61,506 nt of DNA, taken from the NCBI GenBank assembly GCA_018063505.1, contig JAGPBF010000003.1, positions 1 to 61,506 of the forward strand, read 5' to 3'. Source of the stretch: Rhodoferax sp. GTDB taxonomy: Bacteria; Pseudomonadota; Gammaproteobacteria; Burkholderiales; Burkholderiaceae_C. The position numbers and the translations under genes are program-made. How positions within the stretch are numbered: position 1 is the stretch's first letter; every line of letters starts with the position of its first letter. The notes below the pieces were generated by a model. That model had not been told where the DNA came from, did no database searches, and was given only the letters and a program-made list of their open reading frames with translations. Positions 1 to 9,318 of the stretch are shown one piece after another.

Positions 1-587
1 TGCCGCGTTTTGTCGACCCGAGCGAGGGTGCTGTTTTTCTCGACGGTCATGAACTGCGCGAATGGGACCTGGCCTCGCTGCGCTCCCAGTACGCACTTGT
101 CAGCCAGCATGTGCTGATGCTCAACGACAGCATTGCCGTCAACGTGGCACTGGGCCAGACCATGGACCGGACCAAGGTCGCCCGATGCATGGCAGCGGCC
201 AATCTGCAGGCCCTGGTGGATGAGTTGCCGCAGGGGCTGGACACCTTGGTCGGGCACAACGCGATGCAGCTCTCCGGTGGTCAGCGCCAGCGACTGGCGA
301 TAGCGCGCGCCTTGTACAAGGATGCGCCGGTACTGATTCTGGACGAGGCCACCTCTGCACTGGACGCGGAATCCGAACGCGCCGTGCAGGAGGCTCTTCA
401 ACGGCTGATGCTCAAGCGCACGACGCTGGTCATCGCGCACCGGCTGGCCACCGTGCAACATGCCCACCGGATCGTGGTGATGGACGGCGGACGCATCGTC
501 GAAACCGGCGCCCATGCCAGCCTGCTGGCAGCCGGTGGCCTGTATGCGCGTCTCTACAACATGGGGCTGGGCGGTGAGGCGCCTTGA
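1..587 (+). CDS. msbA: MsbA-like lipid A ABC exporter, C-terminal part (5' truncated)
   Basis: Only the last part of the nucleotide-binding domain lies in the window; the frame (codons from base 3) is open to the left edge. Visible in order: a Q-loop (LVSQHV), the ABC signature LSGGQRQR, Walker [13 protein letters not shown] and the switch histidine in IAHRLATV. The arrangement and the short tail after the ATPase are those of fused permease-ATPase exporters, and the Q-loop region resembles MsbA, which flips lipid A-core across the inner membrane. The MsbA assignment is inference, since the permease half is missing. The stop overlaps the next gene's ATG by one base (TGATG), which implies translational coupling. 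Confidence 0.75.
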   Translation, partial: PRFVDPSEGAVFLDGHELREWDLASLRSQYALVSQHVLMLNDSIAVNVALGQTMDRTKVARCMAAANLQALVDELPQGLDTLVGHNAMQLSGGQRQRLAIARALYKDAPVLILDEATSALDAESERAVQEALQRLMLKRTTLVIAHRLATVQHAHRIVVMDGGRIVETGAHASLLAAGGLYARLYNMGLGGEAP

Positions 588-1450
588 TGTCCATGATGAC
601 CCTGCGCAAACCCTCCGTTGGCATGGCCACGCTGATCGCGATGCTGGCATTCGCGGGCAACTCCCTGCTATGCCGGGTCGCATTGCGCGACACGGCCATC
701 GATGCCGGCAGCTTCACCAGCGTGCGCATTCTGGCCGGTGCGTTGGTCTTGTACCTGATCGTGCTGCTGAAAACTCCATCAGAACCGGTTGCCGGCTCCG
801 GCAACTGGAGGTCCGCCCTGGCCTTGTTCGCCTACGCGGGCGCGTTCTCGTTCGCGTACATCGAACTGGCGACCGGCACCGGTGCCTTGCTGCTGTTTGG
901 CGCGGTGCAGGCCACGATGATCGGCGTCGGGCTGTGGCGCGGCGAGCGCTTGAGGCCGCTGCAGATGCTGGGCCTGGGCGTGGCCTGCACCGGCCTGGTC
1001 GGCCTGCTCTTGCCCGGACTCTCGGCGCCACCGCCGCTCAGCGCAGCGCTGATGCTGGTATCGGGCGTGGCCTGGAGCGTTTACTCGCTACGCGGCAAAG
1101 GCGCAGGCGATCCGACCCGGGTGACGGCGGGCAACTTCCTGCGTGCGACCGCACCGGCCATCGCACTGGGCTTGGTCGGACTCCCCGACGCCACCTGGGA
1201 CACGGCCGGGCTGGCCTATGCCGTTGCGTCCGGAGCACTCACGTCCGGCATGGGTTATGCCATCTGGTACCTGGCCCTGCGCGAGCTGCGCGCCACCACT
1301 GCAGCCACCGTGCAACTCAGCGTGCCGGTGATCGCCGCAATTGGCGGTACGCTGTTCCTCGGTGAGGCGGTGACGACCCGTCTGGTGCTGGCATCCGTCG
1401 CCATCCTTGGCGGCATTGCCCTGGTCATCTTGCGCAAGCCCGCAGCCTGA
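587..1450 (+). CDS. EamA/DMT-family permease
   Basis: A 287-residue protein made almost entirely of hydrophobic helices, with the two-fold EamA repeat (about ten membrane segments) expected of drug/metabolite transporters. The N-terminal repeat begins with a small-residue helix containing AFAGNSLLCRVALRD, and the second repeat (about residues 150-285) contains WSVYSLRGKG and a C-terminal VPVIAAIGG helix. Substrate cannot be told; EamA proteins export amino acids, metabolites or drugs. The ATG at 587 is chosen over TTG 584 because it overlaps the upstream stop. Probably co-transcribed with the exporter in front. Confidence 0.85.
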   Translation: MSMMTLRKPSVGMATLIAMLAFAGNSLLCRVALRDTAIDAGSFTSVRILAGALVLYLIVLLKTPSEPVAGSGNWRSALALFAYAGAFSFAYIELATGTGALLLFGAVQATMIGVGLWRGERLRPLQMLGLGVACTGLVGLLLPGLSAPPPLSAALMLVSGVAWSVYSLRGKGAGDPTRVTAGNFLRATAPAIALGLVGLPDATWDTAGLAYAVASGALTSGMGYAIWYLALRELRATTAATVQLSVPVIAAIGGTLFLGEAVTTRLVLASVAILGGIALVILRKPAA

Positions 1451-1491
1451 ACCGCTGCGGGTGCAATCGGGCCGCGGCGTTGCCGGGCAGA

Positions 1492-1821
1492 TCAGGCTGC
1501 CAGGCAAATCGTCAGCAAGGCTGTCGCATCTTCGAGTGCCGTCAGGGCATGGGGTTCACCGCGGCGCAGGTGGATGAAATCACCGGGTCCGAGCTGCGAC
1601 TCGGCACTCGGCGTGCGCAACACAATTCTCCCGGCCAGGCACAACAGCGTGATCTCTCCCGGCACATGGTGCTCGGGCATGGTCTTGCCTGCGGCAAGCA
1701 CGATCTGCACCACCTCCAGCTGATCGGCCTTGAGGATCGCTGTCGTGCGCGGTGGGGGCGACACTGCGGCCAGCGGATGTAGCGGAACGACCTGCCCCGA
1801 TCGGGCGTGCGGCTGGGCCAT
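1492..1821 (-). CDS. Small cupin-fold protein
   Basis: A 109-residue single-domain protein. The central part has a cupin-like metal-site pattern (PEHHVPGEITLLCLAGR, then LGPGDFIHLRRGEPHAL): histidines and a glutamate in motif 1 and PGDxxH in motif 2. Such small cupins act as metal-dependent enzymes or sensors; no substrate is evident. The ATG at 1821 is preferred over upstream starts because AAGGAG lies about nine bases in front of it. Divergent from the HiPIP gene across about 190 bases that must hold both promoters. Confidence 0.7.
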   Translation of the reverse strand: MAQPHARSGQVVPLHPLAAVSPPPRTTAILKADQLEVVQIVLAAGKTMPEHHVPGEITLLCLAGRIVLRTPSAESQLGPGDFIHLRRGEPHALTALEDATALLTICLAA

Positions 1822-2009
1822 GGCTGAATTTCTCCTTGTGCCGTGACTCGGCAAGACATCGTATTGTCCCAGTCAGGTTGAAGTCAATTCTTGTTTGTCA
1901 TGCCGGGGTCAGCCCAATCCACTATGCTTGCCCCCATCACTTGACGACTGATGTGCCGGACGTCATTCGCAGTGCTTTCATTCCGGACAAAACAATCAAA
2001 GGTAATGTG

Positions 2010-2318
2010 ATGATTTCAAACCGACGCGTATTCATGATGGCCATTGCGACAGCAGGTGCGGGCGCAGGTCTGGTGACGGCCGCTCACGCGCAAGTCAAAC
2101 TCGACGAAAAAGACCCGCAGGCTGTGGCCCTGGGTTACGTGGCTGACAGCAGCAAGGCCGACAAGAAGAAATACCCCAAGCACACGGCGGATCAGAACTG
2201 TCACAACTGCACCCTGTTCCAAGGCAAGGCCACCGATGCAGCAGGCGGATGCGCGCTGTTTGCCGGCAAGCAGGTCGCAGGCAAGGGCTGGTGCAGCGCC
2301 TGGGTCAAGAAGGCCTGA
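2010..2318 (+). CDS. High-potential iron-sulfur protein (HiPIP), Tat-exported
   Basis: A 102-residue protein with a twin-arginine signal (SNRRVFMMAI, hydrophobic stretch, cleavage near AHAQ) and a small mature domain. The four cluster ligands are visible as CHNC, then GGCALF and GWCSAW near the C-terminus, the spacing of HiPIPs that hold one [4Fe-4S] cluster. HiPIPs carry electrons in the periplasm between the bc1 complex and oxidases or photosynthetic reaction centres; which partner is used here is not shown. The ATG at 2010 starts exactly at the Tat n-region. An upstream extension of the frame is non-coding in character. Confidence 0.93.
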   Translation: MISNRRVFMMAIATAGAGAGLVTAAHAQVKLDEKDPQAVALGYVADSSKADKKKYPKHTADQNCHNCTLFQGKATDAAGGCALFAGKQVAGKGWCSAWVKKA

Positions 2319-2346
2319 GCGCAGCTCACACCCATCACGCGATAAC

Positions 2347-2372
2347 CCGCAGCGTCTGCCAGAGCGCTGCGG
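2347..2372. terminator. Hairpin between convergent genes, possible bidirectional terminator
   Basis: CCGCAGCG at 2347-2354 pairs perfectly with CGCTGCGG at 2365-2372; the ten-base loop can pair further (TCT/AGA). It lies between the ends of the HiPIP gene and rng, which face each other. There is no T-run on either side, so intrinsic termination is uncertain. Confidence 0.35.
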
Positions 2373-2407
2373 CTGACGTCTGCCGCCATGGCGCCGCCAG
2401 CAGAGCC

Positions 2408-3883
2408 TCACATCAGGATGATGTCGTATTGCTCCTGGCCCATCGCTGCCTCGCTTTGCAGCGAGACTGATTTTCCGACGAACTCGATCAATCCGGCCAG
2501 GTGCTGACTTTCCTCGTCGAGAAACAGCTCGATCACCTTTGGTGAAGCCACCACCCGGAACTCGCGCGGATTGAACTGCCGTGCCTCGCGCAGGATCTCA
2601 CGCAAAATATCGTAAGCCACGCTGCGGGCAGTTTTTACACTGCCTTTGCCCTGACAGGCTGCGCAGGGCTCGCACAACATGTGCGCCAGCGATTCGCGCG
2701 TGCGCTTGCGGGTCATTTCGACCAGACCGAGCTGTGAAAACCCGCCGGCCATGGTCTTGACCCTGTCCCGCGCCAACTGCTTGCGGAACTCGGCAAGCAC
2801 CGCCTCGCGATGGTCCTCGCGCACCATGTCGATGAAATCCACAATGATGATACCGCCCAGATTGCGCAGCCGCAGCTGACGCGCAATCGCCTGGGCCGCC
2901 TCAAGATTGGTCTTGAAGATTGTGTCGTCGAAGTTGCGGGCACCGACATAACCGCCAGTGTTGACGTCCATGGTCGTCAACGCCTCGGTCTGGTCGATGA
3001 TCAGGTAACCGCCGGACTTGAGCTCGACGCGCCGCCCCAGCGCACGTGCGATCTCCTCGTCGATGCCGTAAAGATCGAAAATCGGCCGCTCGCCCTTGTA
3101 ATGCTGCAGTTTGGCCACGGCAGAAGGCATGAATTCACTTCCGAAGGAGTGAAGAATGTCGAACTGCTCGCGCGAATCTACCCTGATCGACTGCGTGCCC
3201 TCGCCGGTCAGGTCGCGCAACACACGCTGCAGCAGGCTAAGGTCCTGGTGCAGCAGCGAACCGGGCTTCAGGCGCAGCGACGCCTGCTTGATTCCTGCCC
3301 AGGTCTTGCGCAGATAGGCGATGTCGTCGGCAAGCTCTGCATCGCTGGCGTCCTCCCCGTTGGTCCGCAGGATGAAACCGCCACCATCGGGTTGCGTCAG
3401 CAACTGCAGACGGCCACGCAATTCATCGCGCAAGGCCGCCGGTATCTTCTGCGAGACACCGACATGGTCATCCTGTGGCAGAAACACCAGCAAGCGCCCG
3501 GCGATGCTGATCTGGGTCGACAGGCGCGCACCCTTGCTGCCGATCGGGTCCTTGATCACCTGCACCGTCAGCGCCTGGCCTTCGAACACCTGGCGTTCGA
3601 TCGGGATCTGGGCCTGCGTGCTGCGGGCCACCTGCGGCGGCTCTCCGTCGCTCTGGCGTTGCCATACATCGGCAACATGCAGGAACGCGGCGCGCTCCAG
3701 TCCGATATCGATGAATGCCGACTGCATGCCCGGTAACACCCGTGCCACCTTGCCCTGGTACACATTGCCGACCAGACCGCGCTCCAGCGTGCGCTCGACA
3801 TGCAGCTCCTGCACAGCGCCGTTTTCCACCACCGCGACCCGGGTTTCCTGGGGCGACCAATTGATCAGTACATCCTGCTGCAT
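2408..3883 (-). CDS. rng: Ribonuclease G
   Basis: A 491-residue RNase E/G family protein. It opens with MQQDVLINWSPQETRVA, followed by an S1-like domain (about residues 35-130; GNVYQGKVARVLPGMQSAFIDIG), a 5'-sensor/RNase H-like part, the catalytic DNase I-like region with TMDVNTGGYVG and IIIVDFIDM (metal-binding aspartates), and the cysteine-containing zinc-link element CEPCAACQGKG. Its length matches RNase G; the long C-terminal scaffold of RNase E is absent. The enzyme matures 16S rRNA 5' ends and degrades some mRNAs. Last gene of the minus-strand housekeeping run, 18 bases after maf, a pairing also seen in enterobacteria. Confidence 0.95.
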   Translation of the reverse strand: MQQDVLINWSPQETRVAVVENGAVQELHVERTLERGLVGNVYQGKVARVLPGMQSAFIDIGLERAAFLHVADVWQRQSDGEPPQVARSTQAQIPIERQVFEGQALTVQVIKDPIGSKGARLSTQISIAGRLLVFLPQDDHVGVSQKIPAALRDELRGRLQLLTQPDGGGFILRTNGEDASDAELADDIAYLRKTWAGIKQASLRLKPGSLLHQDLSLLQRVLRDLTGEGTQSIRVDSREQFDILHSFGSEFMPSAVAKLQHYKGERPIFDLYGIDEEIARALGRRVELKSGGYLIIDQTEALTTMDVNTGGYVGARNFDDTIFKTNLEAAQAIARQLRLRNLGGIIIVDFIDMVREDHREAVLAEFRKQLARDRVKTMAGGFSQLGLVEMTRKRTRESLAHMLCEPCAACQGKGSVKTARSVAYDILREILREARQFNPREFRVVASPKVIELFLDEESQHLAGLIEFVGKSVSLQSEAAMGQEQYDIILM

Positions 3884-3901
3884 GGCGCTGGTTGTCTCCG
3901 G

Positions 3902-4510
3902 CTATCTGAGGGTTTGGCTGCCGCATCGCTGCAGCAGCTGCGCTGTTTCGTACAAGGGCAGTCCCATGATGCCAGAGTAGCTGCCCGACATGTGCTGCAC
4001 AAACTGCGCTGCCCGACCCTGAATGGCGTATGCGCCAGCCTTGCCCATCGGTTCACCACTGGCAACATAGGCACGAATCTGCGCGGCGCGCAGCGTCGCG
4101 AACGTCACCCGGGAAATGCTCAGCGCTTCGAAGCGGCGCCGACCGACGGCCACAGCCACCGCCGTCAGAACCCGGTGCGTACGACCCGACAATTCGCCCA
4201 GCATGCTGCAGGCCTGGGCTGCATCCAGCGGTTTGCCCAGAACCTGTCGCCCCAGCGCAACCGTGGTGTCGGCACACACGATCGGCGCATCGGGCAGGCC
4301 CAGGCGTTTGCGCCGCGCGACGGCAGCGTCAAGCTTGCGCAGGGTCACGCGCGCAACATACGGTGCGGGCGCCTCGCCCGGCAACAGCACCTCCAGGGCC
4401 TCTGCGTCCTCGTCAGTGCCGGCCAGCAGCAACTGGTGTTTGACGCCCAGCTGGTCCAGCAGCTGGCTGCGGCGCGGACTCTGCGAGGCAAGATAGACGA
4501 AGGCACTCAT
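3902..4510 (-). CDS. maf: Maf-family nucleoside triphosphate pyrophosphatase
   Basis: A 202-residue Maf/Ham1-fold enzyme that hydrolyses non-canonical or dTTP/UTP-type nucleotides to monophosphates. Seen: the N-terminal signature ASQSPRR, the catalytic-site segment CADTTVALG, and the C-terminal [12 protein letters not shown] with [12 protein letters not shown]. Linkage to rng favours the YhdE (dTTP/UTP) type over YceF (7-methyl-GTP), but the residues do not settle this. The ATG at 4510 is preferred to the TTG three codons upstream because it begins directly before the first beta strand. It lies 15 bases after rlmH. Confidence 0.93.
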   Translation of the reverse strand: MSAFVYLASQSPRRSQLLDQLGVKHQLLLAGTDEDAEALEVLLPGEAPAPYVARVTLRKLDAAVARRKRLGLPDAPIVCADTTVALGRQVLGKPLDAAQACSMLGELSGRTHRVLTAVAVAVGRRRFEALSISRVTFATLRAAQIRAYVASGEPMGKAGAYAIQGRAAQFVQHMSGSYSGIMGLPLYETAQLLQRCGSQTLR

Positions 4511-4525
4511 GGTGTACAAACCGGC

Positions 4526-4993
4526 TCATTCCCGGTGGTAAGGATGGTTGGCATTGACCGACCAGGCGCGATAGAGTTGCTCGACCAGCAGTACCCGGGC
4601 AAACGCGTGCGGCAATGTCAGGTCAGACAGGCGAATGCGTTCGTGCGCCGCCTTCTTGAATGCCGGATCCAGTCCGTCCGGGCCACCGATGACCAGTGCC
4701 ACGTCGGTGGCGTCCAGTTGCCATTGGCGCAAGCGACCCGCCAGCGCAACCGTGGTCAGGCTGCTGCCATGCTCGTCCAGCGCAACAATCCGGCTGCCCG
4801 GGGCGATGGCCGCCTCGATCCGAGCACGTTCGGCCGCCAGCAGACTGGCCACCGTCCTGGATGCGCGGGCCTCGGTCTTGACGGCCCGCAACTCGAACTT
4901 GATTTCGGGCGGGAATCGCTTGGCATAGTCGTCCCAGGCCGTCTGCGCCCAGGCTGGAACGCGTTGTCCAACCGCGACGACGACCAGTCTCAC
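4526..4993 (-). CDS. rlmH: 23S rRNA pseudouridine-1915 N3-methyltransferase RlmH
   Basis: At 155 residues, this is the normal length of the SPOUT-class RlmH enzyme, which methylates pseudouridine 1915 in helix 69 of 23S rRNA using S-adenosylmethionine. Visible family marks are the [10 protein letters not shown] start, the SAM-loop [25 protein letters not shown], and the conserved end in NANHPYHRE. It lies nine bases downstream of rsfS, the usual pairing of two large-subunit factors, so co-expression is very likely. Confidence 0.97.
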   Translation of the reverse strand: MRLVVVAVGQRVPAWAQTAWDDYAKRFPPEIKFELRAVKTEARASRTVASLLAAERARIEAAIAPGSRIVALDEHGSSLTTVALAGRLRQWQLDATDVALVIGGPDGLDPAFKKAAHERIRLSDLTLPHAFARVLLVEQLYRAWSVNANHPYHRE

Positions 4994-5002
4994 GGCAGGC
5001 GA

Positions 5003-5671
5003 TCAGGGCTTGCGCGCGGCTGGCTTGCGGGCTGCGGGTTTCCTGGCCCCGGTTGCGGACTTCTTTGCCGGTGCACTGTTGACCACAACCCGCTTCACAG
5101 GCAATTTGGCGGCTGGCGCCCTTGCTGGCGCAGGAGCCGGCTTGCGGGCGGGGGGTTTGGCGGATTTACCTGCTGCGCCCTTGCCGGTCGCACTCTTGGC
5201 CGCAACGCTCTTGCCAGCGGCTGTTTTGCTTGCCACTGTCTTGCGTCCGGTCGCCTTGCCTGCAGGCGCCTTGGCCTCTACCACCTTGACCGCCGGCTTG
5301 CTGGCGCCGAACTTCAGCCGCACCGGCTTCTCGCCCCACAATTCTTCCAGGTGATAGTAGGCGCGAAATGTCGGCTGCATGATATGCACCACCGCCTGCG
5401 AGCAGTCGACGATGATCCACTCGCCGTTGGCTTCGCCTTCTATGCGCGGCTTGGCAAAACCGGCCTCCCGTACCGCGTCGCGTACGCTGGCGGCCAGCGC
5501 CTTGGTCTGCCGGTTCGAGGTTCCCGAGGCAATGATCACCCGCTCGAACAGCGAGGACAGATGTTCGGTGTCGAACACCTGGATGTCCTGGGCCTTGACA
5601 TCCTCGAGTCCATCCACGATGGCCCGCTGGAGTTTCTGGATATCTCGTTTGGCGGCAGTTTCAGTAGTCAT
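5003..5671 (-). CDS. rsfS: Ribosomal silencing factor RsfS with long Lys/Ala/Pro tail
   Basis: RsfS binds uL14 on the large subunit and prevents joining of the small subunit in starving cells. Residues 1 to about 120 make a complete RsfS domain (DIQVFDTEHLSSLFERVIIASG, then NGEWIIVDCSQAVVHIM and RAYYHLEELWG). The remaining 100 residues are low-complexity, rich in Lys, Ala and Pro with repeated AGK, KPA and ARKPA units, like histone H1-type tails; this nearly doubles the usual length of about 110-120. The tail is basic and probably disordered, perhaps binding rRNA (inference). The ATG at 5671 overlaps the nadD stop by one base. Confidence 0.95.
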   Translation of the reverse strand: MTTETAAKRDIQKLQRAIVDGLEDVKAQDIQVFDTEHLSSLFERVIIASGTSNRQTKALAASVRDAVREAGFAKPRIEGEANGEWIIVDCSQAVVHIMQPTFRAYYHLEELWGEKPVRLKFGASKPAVKVVEAKAPAGKATGRKTVASKTAAGKSVAAKSATGKGAAGKSAKPPARKPAPAPARAPAAKLPVKRVVVNSAPAKKSATGARKPAARKPAARKP

Positions 5672-6288
5672 CAAGTGGCTTGGTAAAGGCGATGGAGAAC
5701 AATATAACGCGCAACGGCCGCGCTCACCAGAGGTTCAATACCCTGGCCGGCGGCGGCGCGTTGGCGAATGTCGGTGGCGCTGATGTCCGATATCGGCAGT
5801 TGCAGCGTCATGAAACGCGCCTGCAAACCCTCGGGCGGCTCGAAATCCGGCGCCTGGCCCGCGACGTCGGCGCGTCCGGCCACGCAGATCACGGCCAGAT
5901 CGACAATCTCGCGCCAGCAATGCCAGCCCGAGAACGATGCGGCCTGATCCTGACCGATGATCAGGAACAACTCAGCCCGTGGATTATCACCTTTTAGCGC
6001 ATGCAAGGTATCGATGGTGTAACTGGGCCCTGCGCGGGCCGTCTCGCGCGGGTCAATTTCCACAGCTGGCAGATCGGCAAATGCCAGTTGGGCCATCGCC
6101 ACACGGTGGTGTGCCGATGACAATGACCGTGTCTTGTGCCATGCGTGTCCGGTCGGAATGACCAGCAGCCGGTCGAGCCGCAACTGCGCGATCGCGGCGA
6201 CTATCAACGCCCGATGGGCCGCATGTGGCGGGTCGAAGGCGCCGCCGAACACACCCAGGCGCATCGGCCGGGCTGGCGACTGGGTCAA
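5671..6288 (-). CDS. nadD: Nicotinate-nucleotide adenylyltransferase
   Basis: It adenylates nicotinate mononucleotide to deamido-NAD in NAD synthesis. The nucleotidyltransferase signature [11 protein letters not shown] is at the N-terminus, and the second conserved element [13 protein letters not shown] is near the end. Two starts are possible. TTG at 6288 overlaps the hemF stop (TTGA) and has AAAGGA seven bases upstream; ATG at 6264 would begin right at the first strand (MRLGVFGG) but lacks a ribosome site. I give the TTG form (205 residues); the ATG form has 197. Coupled to rsfS downstream. Confidence 0.93.
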   Translation of the reverse strand: MTQSPARPMRLGVFGGAFDPPHAAHRALIVAAIAQLRLDRLLVIPTGHAWHKTRSLSSAHHRVAMAQLAFADLPAVEIDPRETARAGPSYTIDTLHALKGDNPRAELFLIIGQDQAASFSGWHCWREIVDLAVICVAGRADVAGQAPDFEPPEGLQARFMTLQLPISDISATDIRQRAAAGQGIEPLVSAAVARYIVLHRLYQAT

Positions 6289-7229
6289 ACCCAGTCCTTT
6301 CGGACCAGGAAGTCGCGCAGCAAGGCGTCTTCCGGCGTGCCCGCTTGCGGCTGTTCACGGTAAGACCAGCGCACCAGTGGTGGCATCGACAGCAGGATGG
6401 ACTCGCTGCGCCCGCCCGACTGCAGGCCGAAGTGCGTACCGCGGTCCCAGACCAGGTTGAACTCCACATAACGACCGCGCCGGTAAAGCTGGAACTCGCG
6501 CTCGCGTTCGCCGTAGGCCATGTCCACGCGGCTGCGCACTATCGGCATATAGGCGTCCAGGAAGGCATCCCCCACGCTGCGCTGCAACGCAAACGCGGCA
6601 TCGAAACCGCCTGCGCCGTAATCGTCGAAAAAGATGCCACCCACGCCACGTTGTTCCTGGCGGTGCTTGAGAAAGAAATAGTCGTCGCACCAGGCCTTGA
6701 ACCGGGGGTGCAGGTCGGCACCGAATGGCAACAGCGCATTCTTGCACTGCTGGTGAAAATGCACTGCGTCTTCGGCAAAGCCGTAAAACGGCGTCAGGTC
6801 CATGCCGCCACCGAACCAGCAGACTTCGGCCGACGTTCCCGGGTTGGCCGCCAGCATCCGCACATTCATGTGTACCGTCGGCACGTAAGGATTGCGCGGA
6901 TGGAATACCAGCGACACGCCGAGCGCCTCGAACGGCGCGCCGGTCAGTTCCGGGCGGTTCTGCGTGGCCGATGGTGGCAGCGTCGCGCCACGCACATGCG
7001 AAAAACCGCAACCGGCGCGTTCGAACACGCGGCCCTGCTCCAGGATCCGGGTCAGACCATAACCTTGTAGTGGTTCACCCGCCGGTTTGTCCCAGGCATC
7101 GTCCAGAAAGGGCTTGCCATCGATGGCGACAACTGCCGCACAGATGCGTGCCTGCAGTCCGAGCAGGTAATCGCGAACGGCGGCGACCCGGGTCGCACCG
7201 CGGGTTCCGGTGGCGAGATCAGAAACCAT
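6285..7229 (-). CDS. hemF: Oxygen-dependent coproporphyrinogen III oxidase
   Basis: A 314-residue enzyme of haem synthesis that decarboxylates coproporphyrinogen III to protoporphyrinogen IX with O2. Family marks are [39 protein letters not shown] and the C-terminal [18 protein letters not shown]. Length is normal (E. coli 299). The ATG at 7229 (MVSDLATG) is chosen; the open frame upstream runs into purD and is not coding. It lies 46 bases after purD. Use of the aerobic enzyme fits a respiring organism. Confidence 0.96.
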   Translation of the reverse strand: MVSDLATGTRGATRVAAVRDYLLGLQARICAAVVAIDGKPFLDDAWDKPAGEPLQGYGLTRILEQGRVFERAGCGFSHVRGATLPPSATQNRPELTGAPFEALGVSLVFHPRNPYVPTVHMNVRMLAANPGTSAEVCWFGGGMDLTPFYGFAEDAVHFHQQCKNALLPFGADLHPRFKAWCDDYFFLKHRQEQRGVGGIFFDDYGAGGFDAAFALQRSVGDAFLDAYMPIVRSRVDMAYGEREREFQLYRRGRYVEFNLVWDRGTHFGLQSGGRSESILLSMPPLVRWSYREQPQAGTPEDALLRDFLVRKDWV

Positions 7230-7275
7230 GGGCTGGACGTCCTGCGTAACTGCGCTTTGGCATCGACATTCGCAT

Positions 7276-8544
7276 TCAGGCGGCGCGATGGCCGATGTCA
7301 CCACGGTATTGCATGCCGTCGAACTGGATCTTGCGAACCACTTCGTAGGCCCGTTGCTGCGCCTGGCGTACATTGTCGGCCAGTGCGGTGACACACAACA
7401 CCCTTCCACCAGCGGTCAGCAGCTCATCTGCCTGGCGCACCGTACCGGCGTGGAACACGGTCAGGTCAGGCCCGGCAGCGGGTATTCCCCGGATACGGTC
7501 GCCGCTGCGCGGCTGCTGTGGATACCCCTGTGCGGCCAGCACCACGCCCAGCGCCGTACGCCGGTCCCACTGCAATTCGAACTGGTCGAGGTTGCGTTCG
7601 GACCCGGTGGCGGTAGCCGCCAGCAGCAGATCCAGCAGATCGGTCTTGAGCCGCATCAAGATGGGCTGTGTTTCAGGGTCGCCCAGCCGGCAATTGAATT
7701 CCAACGTGCGCGGCTGGCCCTGCGCGTCGATCATCAAACCGGCATACAGAAAACCGGTGTAGTTGATGCCGTCCTTCTCCATGCCGCGGATGGTGGGCAG
7801 AATGATCTCGCGCATCGCCTTGGCATGCAGGGCCGGTGTCACCACCGGTGCGGGCGAATAAGCCCCCATGCCACCGGTATTGGGACCTTCGTCACCGTCG
7901 AGCAGGCGCTTGTGGTCCTGGCTGGTAGCCAGGGCGACCACGTCCTTGCCATCACAGATGACGATGAAGCTGGCCTCCTCGCCTTGCAGGAATTGCTCGA
8001 TCACCACCCGGGTTGCCGCATCGGCAACCGCCGGCAGCATCTGGTCGATGGCTGCGTGCGCCTGCTCCAGCGTCCGGGCCACGACAACACCCTTGCCGGC
8101 AGCCAGACCGTCGGCCTTGACGACGATCGGAGCGCCCTGGGCATCCACGTAGGCATGGGCCAGGGCACGGTCGGAAAACGTGTCATGGGCAGCGGTTGGA
8201 ATCCCGTGGCGCTGCATGAAGGCCTTGGAGAATGCCTTGGAGCTCTCGAGCTGCGCTGCCGCCCGGGTCGGTCCGAACACGCGCAAGCCATTCTCGCGAA
8301 ACAGGTCGACGATGCCGGCCGCCAGCGGGCCTTCGGGCCCTACCACGGTCAGCCCGATCTTTTCTGCCACGGCAAACCGGCACAACGCATCGAGATCGGT
8401 GATTGGCACATTGCGCATGCGTTCGGCCTGCGCCGTCCCGCCGTTGCCCGGTGCCACGAAAACGGTTTCGACCCGGCTGGACTGGGCCAGCTTCCATGCC
8501 AGTGCATGCTCGCGCCCACCACCACCTACGACGAGTACCTTCAT
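7276..8544 (-). CDS. purD: Phosphoribosylamine-glycine ligase
   Basis: A 422-residue ATP-grasp enzyme for the second step of de novo purine synthesis. The N-terminal [17 protein letters not shown] is diagnostic, followed by the ATP-grasp region ([38 protein letters not shown]) and the C-terminal [17 protein letters not shown]. Its ATG overlaps the yebC stop by four bases (ATGA), so the two are translationally coupled. The long open frame on the other strand here is a shadow. Confidence 0.97.
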   Translation of the reverse strand: MKVLVVGGGGREHALAWKLAQSSRVETVFVAPGNGGTAQAERMRNVPITDLDALCRFAVAEKIGLTVVGPEGPLAAGIVDLFRENGLRVFGPTRAAAQLESSKAFSKAFMQRHGIPTAAHDTFSDRALAHAYVDAQGAPIVVKADGLAAGKGVVVARTLEQAHAAIDQMLPAVADAATRVVIEQFLQGEEASFIVICDGKDVVALATSQDHKRLLDGDEGPNTGGMGAYSPAPVVTPALHAKAMREIILPTIRGMEKDGINYTGFLYAGLMIDAQGQPRTLEFNCRLGDPETQPILMRLKTDLLDLLLAATATGSERNLDQFELQWDRRTALGVVLAAQGYPQQPRSGDRIRGIPAAGPDLTVFHAGTVRQADELLTAGGRVLCVTALADNVRQAQQRAYEVVRKIQFDGMQYRGDIGHRAA

Positions 8545-9260
8545 AGTGCGGCGTTGTGGTAGACCGCCTGGACATCGTCCAGGTCCTCGATCACATCGAG
8601 CAATTTCTGCATGCGGACGGCATTGTCACCATCGAGTTCGATCGGCGTATCGGCGCGCATCGTGACTTCGGCAACTTCGGCGTTGAAACCCGCGCCTTCG
8701 AGTGCCGCCTTCAGCGTTTCGAAATCGCCGGGCGCGCAAAGCACCTCGATGGCACCGTCGTCATCAACGATGACATCGTCGGCGCCGGCTTCCAGCGCTG
8801 CTTCCATCAGTTTTTCCTCGTCGGTGCCGGGCGCGTAGACCAGCTGGCCGCAGTGCTTGAACTGGAATGCGACCGATCCCTCGGTGCCCATGTTGCCGCC
8901 GTATTTGCTGAATGCGTGGCGCACTTCGGCCACGGTGCGCACCCGGTTGTCGGTCATGGTGTCGACGATGATGGCTGCGCCACCGATGCCGTAACCCTCA
9001 TAACGAATTTCCTCGTAACTCACGCCTTCGAGGTTACCGGTTGCCTTGTCGATATTGCGCTTGACCGTGTCGATCGGCAGGTTGGCCGCCTTGGCCTTCT
9101 CGACCGCCAGCCGCAGTCGCGGATTGATGCCCAGATCACCACCCCCCAGCCGGGCAGCGACCATGATTTCGCGGATGACACGGGTCCAGACTTTGCCTCT
9201 TTTATCGTCCTGCCGCCCCTTGCGGTGCTGAATATTGGCCCATTTGCTGTGTCCTGCCAC
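8541..9260 (-). CDS. yebC: YebC/PmpR-family protein (TACO1-like)
   Basis: A 239-residue protein with the conserved start [15 protein letters not shown] and family segments [16 protein letters not shown] and [14 protein letters not shown]. Members were described as DNA-binding regulators and, for some, as translation factors that help ribosomes through proline stretches. The start codon is GTG at 9260, with AAGGA about seven bases upstream. First gene of the minus-strand housekeeping run; its promoter must lie in the 58 bases shared with the divergent HerA-like gene. Confidence 0.95.
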   Translation of the reverse strand: MAGHSKWANIQHRKGRQDDKRGKVWTRVIREIMVAARLGGGDLGINPRLRLAVEKAKAANLPIDTVKRNIDKATGNLEGVSYEEIRYEGYGIGGAAIIVDTMTDNRVRTVAEVRHAFSKYGGNMGTEGSVAFQFKHCGQLVYAPGTDEEKLMEAALEAGADDVIVDDDGAIEVLCAPGDFETLKAALEGAGFNAEVAEVTMRADTPIELDGDNAVRMQKLLDVIEDLDDVQAVYHNAAL

Positions 9261-9318
9261 GCGGAATCCTTCGAAATTTGGTTAACCTACTGGCTGGATT
9301 GTACTTTTGGGAACCTTC

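Noticed and set aside
3800-5686. 628-codon plus-strand frame over maf, rlmH and rsfS
   Set aside because: It is a shadow of three conserved genes on the other strand and its product is low-complexity.
7210-8562. 450-codon plus-strand frame over purD
   Set aside because: It is antisense to a complete PurD with all family motifs; no independent evidence.
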